From Latilactobacillus sakei (lineage in GTDB: Bacteria; Bacillota; Bacilli; Lactobacillales; Lactobacillaceae): a DNA stretch of 64,000 nucleotides. Below, piece after piece: positions 36,626 through 44,427 of this stretch. The translations under genes were made by a program, and so were the position numbers. The notes under the pieces are model-generated. The model ran no database searches. It was not told where the DNA came from and saw only the letters and a program-made list of their open reading frames with translations. The stretch lies in NCBI GenBank assembly GCA_002953655.1, contig CP025839.1:1178001-1242000 (forward strand), given 5' to 3'. Every line of letters starts with the position of its first letter. Position 1 is the stretch's first letter.

Positions 36626-36666
36626 AGAAAAAGGAAGAATCCAGAGTCGAATTTCTTCCTTTTTGA
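36626..36666 (-). terminator. obgE terminator
   Basis: AAAAAGGAAGAA pairs with TTCTTCCTTTTT around a 13-base loop just downstream of obgE. Confidence 0.85.
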
Positions 36667-36673
36667 ACCCTAT

Positions 36674-37966
36674 TTATTCAACAAATTCAAACGTAAAGTT
36701 ATCAATTGCCACTAAATCGCCATCATGAGCGCCTTTTTCACGTAAGGCTTCGTCAAGTCCCATTGAACGTAATTGACGGGCAAAACGCATTACCCCATCT
36801 TGATGATCTAAGTTACTCATCTTGAAGAGCCGTTCAACCTTCTCGCCTGTGATGTAGAACGTGCCGTCTTCATCTTGTTCGACGTTAAAGGCAGGCCCTT
36901 CTGGTTGATATTGATAAAGTTTTTGTGTTTGTGCTTCTTCAACATCACCCATTGGGAATTCTGCGGTTTCAGCTAATAAATCGGCTGTCTTGTTCATCAA
37001 TGGTTGGACCCCTTGATGCGTAATACTTGAGATTTCAAAAATCTCGTGTGTATCGCCAGCCGCTGCTAATTTTTGTTTGAATTCAGCTAATAATTCAGCT
37101 GAGCCTGGTAGATCCATCTTAGTTGCCACAATCACTTGTGGGCGTTCCAAGATTTTGGGATCATATGATTCTAATTCATGATTAATTTGTTGGTAATCTT
37201 CATATGGATCACGACCAGTTTGATCGTCCATTTCGATTAAATGTAAAACAACACGTGTCCGTTCAACGTGGCGTAAGAATTGAATCCCTAAACCAACACC
37301 ATCTGAGGCCCCTTCGATCAACCCTGGTAAATCGGCTAAGACGAAATCACGGCCATCATCCAGTTGCACCATCCCTAAGTTAGGCACCAACGTTGTAAAT
37401 TGGTAGCTCGCAATCTTAGGTTTAGCACTTGTGACAACCGAAAGTAATGTTGATTTCCCAACAGATGGGAAGCCAACTAAGCCGACATCGGCTAAGACTT
37501 TCAATTCGAGTTGAATACTGCGTTCTTGGCCTGGTTCGCCGTTTTCAGCAATTTCCGGGGCACTATTCTTAGCGGTTGCGAAATGCATGTTGCCACGGCC
37601 ACCACGACCGCCCTTTGCAATCACTAATTCTTGACCATCTTCCGTTAAATCGCCTAGCAATTCATTTGTGTCGGCATCACGGACAGTGGTACCAGGTGGC
37701 ACTTGGACAAATGTATCTTCGGCACCGCGGCCATACATTTGTTTATTCTGACCGTTACCACCACTATTAGCTTTAAAGTGATGGCGGTAGCGGAAGTCCA
37801 TTAATGTCCGTAGACCTTCATCTACGACTAGAATGACACTACCACCACGACCACCATCGCCACCGGCTGGTCCGCCAAGTGGCACAAACTTTTCACGACG
37901 AAATGCAACAGCACCATCGCCGCCTTTACCAGCTTTCACATCAATTTTGACTTGATCTACAAACAT
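36674..37966 (-). CDS. obgE: GTPase ObgE
   Basis: Ribosome-associated GTPase for 50S maturation and stress signalling. The 430 residues have the glycine-rich Obg domain (1-158, with [14 protein letters not shown] and [15 protein letters not shown]), the G domain starting [12 protein letters not shown] with [16 protein letters not shown], and the C-terminal OCT domain (about 350-430), typical of Gram-positive Obg. AAGGAG precedes ATG 37966. It is monocistronic, ended by a terminator. Confidence 0.96.
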
Positions 37967-38081
37967 TATTTTGACTCCTTCTCGTTTCTAAACAGTACCT
38001 TATATACTACCTAAATTTAGGCTAAAAGTAAACAGACAACGTCATAATCAATTATAAAGTCCTCGAATTAATGATTTTTAA

Positions 38082-38118
38082 GTAAAAAAAGAAGACGCAT
38101 TAATCATCGTCTTCAGTA
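38082..38118 (-). terminator. terminator of the DUF871 gene
   Basis: GAAGACG / CGTCTTC stem with a 9-base loop followed by TTTTTTT on the minus strand. Confidence 0.85.
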
Positions 38119-38124
38119 TAACGC

Positions 38125-39219
38125 TTATTGAACATTCGGGATTAGTTTAAATGAACTCCAAGGTTTTAAGTATTTTAATAGGAATAATTCATCTGGTGCA
38201 ATCTGTCCCACAACGTTCACCCGGCCATCATTGGGCATTGCTTGAAGCGCAATTTGGGTTTCACCTTTATATTGGCCATAGCCAACATTATCAATCAAGA
38301 TATCGCCCCGTTTGATATCAACCGTATTATGGGCTGCAAATGGTAAGTCTTTATATATGACCCGCGTCATTGTTGAACGCAAGATGTATTCCGAGCGGTC
38401 ACCACGATAACTGTGTAAGCTTTCAAATAACACTTTACGTTCATCAGCCGTAATATCATCGGCTACATCAATCATAATCGCTGGAAATTCTGCATTAAAG
38501 ACCGTCTGCATTGTTTTTAGTTCTGCTTCGGAAGCATATGCATTCCCAACAATGATGTCATCGATATTATCCATTAACATGTAATGTTTCATTTGAGTCG
38601 CCATTGCTAAGTCCCGATCAACTTCCATCGTTGGCAGGCCATCTTGTGTTGGCCAAGGTCCAAAAGTGGCTTCATGCGAATTAACAAAAGCAGCCGTATT
38701 TAAATTATACTGTGCAAATTGCGCTGTACATTGATTAAAGAAGTCTTCCCCTAAACCGGAATAACGATGTGGATAGAAGTTATGACACCCTAATAAATTA
38801 GCCCGTTTAGGGGAAAAACTCATAATATTATCAACATAGCTTGTCCCTTGACTCATATTAATTTCGATTTTAAGGTCGTATGGATTCCGCGTCATCTTTG
38901 CTTCTTCTTGACCTGTAAACCCGTTATCTAAACGAATCCCCCACGCACCTAATTCATGGAAGAAACTTAAATCATCATAGGAAATACCAAGTTGTTCAAA
39001 CAAACCAGGATTAATGTCAATCATGACTTGCATCCCTAATTGATTTGCATAATCAACCACGCGCTTGAAATTAGTAAGCACCGCATCTTGATCACCACTG
39101 ACTTCTAATAATGATGTAAAGACCCGTTTAAAACCATATTGGTGTGCGAGGTCTAAATAAGCCGCATCCTTTTCAAAAGTTGATCGTTCTGGATAAATTG
39201 AAACGCCTAATTTTCCCAT
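38125..39219 (-). CDS. DUF871 / MupG-like phosphoglycosidase
   Basis: A 364-residue cytoplasmic protein with an N-terminal TIM barrel (about 1-235: GVSIYPERSTFEKDAAYLDLAHQYGFKRVFTSLLEVSG, DINPGLFEQLGI, LGAWGIRLDNGF, ANLLGCHNFYPHRYSGLG, NSHEATFGPWPTQDGLPT) and a C-terminal cyclophilin-like beta domain (about 245-360). The family includes MupG, the 6-phospho-N-acetylmuramidase of MurNAc recycling. No MurNAc PTS or murQ is nearby; instead it is divergent from the fructose operon, so the substrate here may differ. AGGAGG precedes ATG 39219. Confidence 0.87.
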   Translation of the reverse strand: MGKLGVSIYPERSTFEKDAAYLDLAHQYGFKRVFTSLLEVSGDQDAVLTNFKRVVDYANQLGMQVMIDINPGLFEQLGISYDDLSFFHELGAWGIRLDNGFTGQEEAKMTRNPYDLKIEINMSQGTSYVDNIMSFSPKRANLLGCHNFYPHRYSGLGEDFFNQCTAQFAQYNLNTAAFVNSHEATFGPWPTQDGLPTMEVDRDLAMATQMKHYMLMDNIDDIIVGNAYASEAELKTMQTVFNAEFPAIMIDVADDITADERKVLFESLHSYRGDRSEYILRSTMTRVIYKDLPFAAHNTVDIKRGDILIDNVGYGQYKGETQIALQAMPNDGRVNVVGQIAPDELFLLKYLKPWSSFKLIPNVQ

Positions 39220-39265
39220 GTCTATTACCTCCTAAAAATTGGGCTATACCGCCCTAACATCTTTT

Positions 39266-39303
39266 AGTTTATCATAGATGGATCATTAATGAAAACCTTT
39301 ACA
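39266..39303 (-). promoter_or_regulatory. DUF871 promoter overlapped by a cre-like site
   Basis: -35 TTTTCA (39290-39295), 18-base spacer, -10 TAAACT (39266-39271) on the minus strand. TGAAAACCTTTACA (39290-39303) matches the cre consensus at 13 of 14 positions, the one miss being in the central CG, and covers the -35. Confidence 0.5.
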
Positions 39304-39340
39304 CAATTGTACAGCAGTCCTTTTTTAAATTCGTTTGATT

Positions 39341-39360
39341 GTTTTTGAACGTTTTTGAAA
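39341..39360 (+). repeat. direct repeat, candidate FruR operator
   Basis: GTTTTTGAAC followed at once by GTTTTTGAAA: two copies of GTTTTTGAA with a 10-base period, just upstream of the fru -35 box. DeoR-type regulators often bind such tandem repeats; assignment to FruR is inference. Confidence 0.45.
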
Positions 39361-39368
39361 TATTTTGG

Positions 39369-39397
39369 TTGCTTTTTATTGTAAACGATGACATAAT
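39369..39397 (+). promoter_or_regulatory. fru operon promoter
   Basis: -35 TTGCTT (39369-39374), 17-base spacer, -10 CATAAT (39392-39397), about 20 bases before the fruR start. Confidence 0.75.
39380..39393 (+). promoter_or_regulatory. cre site (CcpA operator) in the fru promoter
   Basis: TGTAAACGATGACA matches the cre consensus TGWAANCGNTNWCA at every position. It spans the spacer and the first bases of the -10, so CcpA binding should block transcription when preferred sugars are present. Confidence 0.9.
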
Positions 39398-39418
39398 GAA
39401 TGCACGGAGGTTTTTGAT

Positions 39419-40171
39419 ATGTTAACAGAAGAACGGCACCAAGCCATCCTGGATTTATTACAACAACAAGATGTCGTCAAAATGAAAGCGTTATGTCACT
39501 TGTTAGACGCATCAGAGTCCACTATTCGTCGTGACCTACAACTTTTAGAAGAACAAGGGTTGGTCACTCGGATTCACGGCGGTGCTAAACGCCTCAATAA
39601 ATTACAGGTTGAATTAGGGCAAATCGAGAAAACGAGCAAAAACGTTCACGAAAAAAACGAAATTGCTAAATTTGCAGCTTCTAAGATCCAATTAGGCTGT
39701 GTCATCTATCTGGATGCCGGCACAACGACCCAAGCAATCATCCCTTATTTAACACCTGAAATGAATTTAACCGTTGTGACTAACGGGGTTGATACAGCTT
39801 CACTTTTAGCTGATCACCATATTCAAACCTACCTATTAGGTGGCCGGGTTAAAAATAAGACCAAAGCGATGGTTGGTGCGGGTGCCTTAGAAACACTGCT
39901 CCAATTTCAATTCAACCAAGCGATTTTAGGAACTAACGGTGTTGACCAATATTCAGGTCTAACAACCCCTGATCCTGAAGAAGCAACGCTCAAACGATTT
40001 GCGATTCAACAGGCTAACCAAACGATGGTCCTAGCTGATCATACGAAATTTGATGCCGTTTCATTTAGTAAATTTGCCGAACTTGCGCAAGTTCAACTGA
40101 TTACCGATCAACTCTCCCCTGCACTACGTCAAACTTATCAAACACATACAGATTTACAGGAGGTTTTATAG
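39419..40171 (+). CDS. fruR: DeoR-family fructose operon regulator FruR
   Basis: A 250-residue regulator: N-terminal DeoR winged helix (MLTEERHQAILDLLQQQD to the diagnostic STIRRDLQLLEEQGLVTRIHGGA) and C-terminal sugar-phosphate sensor domain (VIYLDAGTTTQAIIPYL, VVTNGV, LLGGRVK). In lactic acid bacteria FruR responds to fructose 1-phosphate. Being first in fruRKA with its own promoter, it is probably autoregulated. CGGAGG precedes ATG 39419. Its stop codon overlaps the fruK GTG start by one base. Confidence 0.92.
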   Translation: MLTEERHQAILDLLQQQDVVKMKALCHLLDASESTIRRDLQLLEEQGLVTRIHGGAKRLNKLQVELGQIEKTSKNVHEKNEIAKFAASKIQLGCVIYLDAGTTTQAIIPYLTPEMNLTVVTNGVDTASLLADHHIQTYLLGGRVKNKTKAMVGAGALETLLQFQFNQAILGTNGVDQYSGLTTPDPEEATLKRFAIQQANQTMVLADHTKFDAVSFSKFAELAQVQLITDQLSPALRQTYQTHTDLQEVL

Positions 40172-41088
40172 TGATTTATACGATTACGGCGAATCCATCA
40201 ATCGATTACGTCATCCAACTTGAAAAACTAAATACCGGCAACGTCAACCGCGTTCAATCGGACGTGAAGTTACCTGGTGGTAAAGGGATTAATGTTTCAA
40301 GAATCCTTGCTGAATTAGCACTCCCTAGTGTGGCCCTTGGTTTTGTCGGTGGTTTCACCGGTCAATTCATCCAAAACAAACTCAATAATGCGTCTATTGA
40401 CTGTCGCTTCACAGAAGTTGAAGAAGATACCCGGATTAACGTCAAGTTAAAAGATAGCGTTGAAGAAACTGAAATCAACGGCCAAGGTCCTCACATTTCA
40501 GCTGGTGCTGTTGATAACTTGAAGCAACAACTGGCTAAATTGGAAGCCGGCGATATCGTCTTCATGTCAGGCAGTTTGCCACCTAACTTACCTGCTAGCT
40601 TCTATAAAGACTTGATTCCAATGATTCAAGCGCACAATGCTGAATTCGTAATTGATACAACTGGCCAAGCCTTATTAGACACTTTAGCCGAAAAGCCATT
40701 GGTGATTAAACCCAACCACCATGAACTCGCTGAATTATTCGACACACAATTTGCTAACCAAGGTGAAATCATCGCTGCCGGACGCAAATTATTAGACAAA
40801 GGTGCCCAACACGTATTGGTCTCAATGGCCGGTGATGGCGCCCTCTTAATTACCCCAGACCACGCTTATCTCGGCGGCACCCCTAAAGGGACGGTGATTA
40901 ATTCCGTTGGTGCTGGTGATTCAATGATCGCTGGCTTTGTCGGGACATTCGCGCAACATCACGATGCACTAGCTGCTTTCAAAACAAGTCTTGCTTGCGG
41001 CAGTGCCACCGCCTTTTCAGAAGATTTAGCGACTAGCGCTAAGATTAACGAACTCTTACCACAAATCGAAATCACACAAGTTGATTAA
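40171..41088 (+). CDS. fruK: 1-phosphofructokinase
   Basis: Phosphorylates fructose 1-phosphate, made by the fructose PTS, to fructose 1,6-bisphosphate. The 305 residues are a PfkB-family kinase with LPGGKGINVSRILAELA (first signature, near 35) and INSVGAGDSMIAGFVG (second signature with catalytic Asp, near 245). The GTG start is preceded by AGGAGG and shares a base with the fruR stop (TAGTG), so translation is coupled. Confidence 0.95.
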   Translation: MIYTITANPSIDYVIQLEKLNTGNVNRVQSDVKLPGGKGINVSRILAELALPSVALGFVGGFTGQFIQNKLNNASIDCRFTEVEEDTRINVKLKDSVEETEINGQGPHISAGAVDNLKQQLAKLEAGDIVFMSGSLPPNLPASFYKDLIPMIQAHNAEFVIDTTGQALLDTLAEKPLVIKPNHHELAELFDTQFANQGEIIAAGRKLLDKGAQHVLVSMAGDGALLITPDHAYLGGTPKGTVINSVGAGDSMIAGFVGTFAQHHDALAAFKTSLACGSATAFSEDLATSAKINELLPQIEITQVD

Positions 41089-41112
41089 TTTTAAATACAA
41101 AGGAGATTTATT

Positions 41113-43047
41113 ATGAACATCCAAGACTTACTCTTAAAAGATGCGATGATCATGGATTTACAAGCAACGACTAAAGAAGCCGCTGTTGATGAAATGGTTG
41201 CTCGTTATAAAGACGTCGGTGTTATCACAGATGACGCCCTCTATCGTAAAGATATTTTGGCTCGTGAAGCCCAATCATCAACTGGGATTGGTGAAGGGAT
41301 TGCGATGCCTCACGCCAAAGACAGTGCTGTTCAACGCGCAACTGTTTTATTCGCTAAGAGCCAAAATGGGGTTGAATATGACGCATTAGACGGCCAACCC
41401 GTTTACTTGTTCTTCATGATTGCTGCTCCAGAAGGCGCTAACGATACCCATTTACAAGCTTTAGCTGGTCTTTCATCACTTTTAATCAACCCACAATTAG
41501 TGGCTGATTTAAAACAAGCCCAAACACCTGAAGACGTCCAAGCACTCTTTGCTAAGGCGCAAGCAGCCAAAGATGCTGAAGACGCTAAGGAAGAAGCCCA
41601 AGAAGCTGCTCAAGCACAAGCCGCTGCCGCAACACCTGCTGATGAACAAAAACCATTTATCGTTGCTGTGACAGCTTGCCCAACTGGGATTGCTCACACT
41701 TACATGGCCGAAGCTGCCTTGAAAGAAACCGCTGCTAAAATGGGCATCGATATCAAAGTTGAAACAAATGGTTCAGAAGGCGTTAAACATCAATTAACAG
41801 CCGATGATATTAGCCGTGCAACAGGGGTCATCATCGCTGCTGATAAGAAAGTCGATATGCCTCGTTTCAACGGCAAACATCTCTTGAACCGCCCGGTTAT
41901 CGACGGTATCAAAAAACCTGCCGAATTAATCCAAAAAACATTGGATGAAGAAGGCTCAATCTTCCACGCAACAGAATCACAAGCCAGCGAAGAAGCTTCA
42001 GCTGATAAGAAAACCCTTTGGAGTCGTATCTACCAAGATTTAATGAATGGTGTTTCAAATATGTTACCATTCGTTGTCGGTGGTGGGATTCTAATGGCCA
42101 TCTCATTCCTATTGGAACAAACAGTTGGCGCTCATTCAACAACCTTTATTTTCTTGAACTCATTAGGTAATAATGCTTTTAACTTCTTAATTCCAGTGCT
42201 GGCTGCTTACATCGCGATTTCAATCGGTGACCGTCCGGCTTTAATGCCTGGGTTTGTCGGCGGGTATATGGCCAGTCAAGCAACAGCTAGTGTGATTTCT
42301 TCTGATAGTCCTGCCGGTTTCCTTGGTGGTTTAGCCGCTGGGTTCATTGCTGGTTGGGTGATCGTTGGTTTGAAGAAAGTCTTCAAGAACTTACCACAAA
42401 CATTAGATGGTTTAAAACCAATCTTGATTTTCCCTGTTCTTGGGCTATTGATTGTCGGCTTTATCATGTTCTTCATGGTCAACCCCGTCTTTGCTCAAAT
42501 TAATCTTTGGTTAAGTACCTTCTTAACACACTTAGGTGCCGGTAATGCCTTATTGCTTGGTGCAATTTTAGGCGGGATGATGTCCGTTGATATGGGTGGT
42601 CCTTTCAATAAAGCTGCTTATACCTTCGCAATCGGTGTTTTCACAACGACTAAAGATGGTTCATTAATGGCCGCTGTTATGGCTGGTGGGATGGTCCCAC
42701 CATTAGCAATCGCCGTTGCTGCAACGATCTTCAAAAATAAATTTACGGGTAGTGAACGGAAACAAGCCTTTGCTAACTACGTCTTAGGGATTTCATTCAT
42801 TACTGAAGGTGCAATTCCATTTGCTGCAACAGATCCATTGCACGTTATCGTTTCAAGTGTGATTGGTTCAGCAATCGGTGGTGGTTTAACCCAATTATGG
42901 CAAATCACTGTTCCGGCACCACATGGTGGGATTTTCGTAGCCCCACTTGCGAACCACGGTTTACTCTTTGTCCTCGCGGTATTAATCGGGACATTCGTCA
43001 GTGCTTTAATCTTAGGCCTCTGGCGTCCAGTTGCTAAAGAAGCTTAA
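41113..43047 (+). CDS. fruA: fructose PTS enzyme IIABC
   Basis: Fructose uptake and phosphorylation to fructose 1-phosphate at the membrane. The 644 residues contain, in order, EIIA (1-150, phospho-His in GIAMPHAKDS), an Ala/Glu-rich linker, EIIB (about 180-280, phospho-Cys in VTACPTGIAHTYMAE) and EIIC (about 300-640, eight or more helices, including MPGFVGGYMAS and DMGGPFNKAAYTF). This all-in-one order is common in Gram-positive FruA. It lies 24 bases after fruK and ends at a strong terminator, closing the operon. Confidence 0.96.
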   Translation: MNIQDLLLKDAMIMDLQATTKEAAVDEMVARYKDVGVITDDALYRKDILAREAQSSTGIGEGIAMPHAKDSAVQRATVLFAKSQNGVEYDALDGQPVYLFFMIAAPEGANDTHLQALAGLSSLLINPQLVADLKQAQTPEDVQALFAKAQAAKDAEDAKEEAQEAAQAQAAAATPADEQKPFIVAVTACPTGIAHTYMAEAALKETAAKMGIDIKVETNGSEGVKHQLTADDISRATGVIIAADKKVDMPRFNGKHLLNRPVIDGIKKPAELIQKTLDEEGSIFHATESQASEEASADKKTLWSRIYQDLMNGVSNMLPFVVGGGILMAISFLLEQTVGAHSTTFIFLNSLGNNAFNFLIPVLAAYIAISIGDRPALMPGFVGGYMASQATASVISSDSPAGFLGGLAAGFIAGWVIVGLKKVFKNLPQTLDGLKPILIFPVLGLLIVGFIMFFMVNPVFAQINLWLSTFLTHLGAGNALLLGAILGGMMSVDMGGPFNKAAYTFAIGVFTTTKDGSLMAAVMAGGMVPPLAIAVAATIFKNKFTGSERKQAFANYVLGISFITEGAIPFAATDPLHVIVSSVIGSAIGGGLTQLWQITVPAPHGGIFVAPLANHGLLFVLAVLIGTFVSALILGLWRPVAKEA

Positions 43048-43049
43048 TT

Positions 43050-43086
43050 TAAAAAAAGTCGCAGTCAAATGACTGCGACTTTTTAT
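43050..43086. terminator. bidirectional terminator fruA / rarA
   Basis: AAAGTCGCAGTCA pairs with TGACTGCGACTTT, perfect stem with a tiny loop and runs of A and T at the two sides, between convergent genes. Confidence 0.95.
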
Positions 43087-44423
43087 TTGCCTTGAAAATC
43101 AGTATTATGCTTTTGCTTCCATTCGTTAATATAATTTAGACGTTGTTTCATCCGCCCTTCATTCCCCTGCTCCGTTGGTCGATAATAGATATGATCAGCA
43201 ATGCTATCTGGTCTGGTCGGCATCGTCGTCAACTTATCATCATAAAAATGCGCAAGTTGATAGCCTTTGCCATAGCCCACTTCCTTCATTAACTTTGTCG
43301 CTGCATTCCGGAGATGTAATGGTACTGGTTCATCAATCGTTTTTTGAATATCCTTTTTAACGGCCATTCGTGCTTTATATGTCGCATTAGACTTCGGTGC
43401 AAGCGATAAGTAAAGCACGCACTGAGTAAGATGAACATCACACTCCGGCAAGCCTAGCGATTGGCAGGCCTGAAAGACGTTCATCGCTAAATTCAACGCG
43501 TTATTATCCGCTAATCCAATATCCTCGCTTGCAAACCGGACGAGGCGCCGGGCAATATAAATCGGATCTTCCCCACCATCAATCATCCGACCTAGCCAAT
43601 AAATGGCTGAATCCGCATCGCTATTGCGCATCGACTTATGCAAGGCCGAGATAATGTTGTAATGTTCCTCGCCATTTTTATCGTAGTAGGCCGTTTTCTT
43701 ATTTACCAATTCACCAAGCAAGTCGCTATTCACGGTCACTTGATGATCTTGCACGTCACTATTGATCACTAACATTTCTAAAATGTTGAGCGCTGTCCGA
43801 GCATCTCCATTGGCAAAAATTGCAATCTGGTGTAACACATCAGCACTAATCTGCACCGTTAAATCCGGAAAAGCTTGTGGTGCTTTTATCACGCGCTGTA
43901 AAAGTTCAGTAATATCATCTTCGGTCAGTTGTTTCAAAATAAAGACGCGCGAACGCGACAGCAACGCTGAATTAATTTCAAACGATGGGTTCTCAGTTGT
44001 CGCCCCGATGAGGATAATACTGCCCTTTTCAACATACGGTAAAAAGGCATCCTGTTGTGCCTTATTAAATCGGTGAATTTCGTCAATGAAGACAATCGTT
44101 CGTTCACCCAGTTGGCGGTTAGTTTCGGCCTCATTCATAATCTTCCGAATTTCCTTAATGCCGTTCATCGCGGCACTAAACGTGATAAAATTCGAAGCCG
44201 TTTTCCGCGCAATAATTTCGGCCAGCGTCGTTTTACCAACACCCGGCGGTCCCCAGAAAATCATTGAAGTCACTTGATCCTTATCAATCATTTCCCGTAA
44301 AAATTTACCCGGCCCCACCAAATGCTTTTGCCCAACGAAGCTGTCTAAATCAGATGGCCGAACGCGGTTGGCAAGTGGGGCATTCATTGCCATTTCTTGA
44401 TCAAATAAAGAGGTTTGTGTCAT
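43083..44423 (-). CDS. rarA: replication-associated recombination protein RarA
   Basis: AAA+ ATPase (MgsA/WRNIP1 family) acting at stalled replication forks. The 446 residues show Walker A FWGPPGVGKTTLAEIIA (near 52), Walker B TIVFIDEIHRFNKAQQDAFLP, sensor 1 GATTENPSFEIN and the tetramerisation C-terminal domain with RLVRFASEDIGLADNNAL. GGGTGA precedes ATG 44423. It follows the UvrA-like gene with a 4-base gap and ends the marR-uvrA-like-rarA run. Confidence 0.93.
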   Translation of the reverse strand: MTQTSLFDQEMAMNAPLANRVRPSDLDSFVGQKHLVGPGKFLREMIDKDQVTSMIFWGPPGVGKTTLAEIIARKTASNFITFSAAMNGIKEIRKIMNEAETNRQLGERTIVFIDEIHRFNKAQQDAFLPYVEKGSIILIGATTENPSFEINSALLSRSRVFILKQLTEDDITELLQRVIKAPQAFPDLTVQISADVLHQIAIFANGDARTALNILEMLVINSDVQDHQVTVNSDLLGELVNKKTAYYDKNGEEHYNIISALHKSMRNSDADSAIYWLGRMIDGGEDPIYIARRLVRFASEDIGLADNNALNLAMNVFQACQSLGLPECDVHLTQCVLYLSLAPKSNATYKARMAVKKDIQKTIDEPVPLHLRNAATKLMKEVGYGKGYQLAHFYDDKLTTMPTRPDSIADHIYYRPTEQGNEGRMKQRLNYINEWKQKHNTDFQGK

Positions 44424-44427
44424 TTTT

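Noticed and set aside
39341-39360. Direct repeat GTTTTTGAA as a CRISPR-like array
   Set aside because: Only two adjacent copies without spacers; it fits an operator.
43762-44277. Plus-strand open frames inside rarA
   Set aside because: Antisense shadows of a well-conserved gene without start signals.
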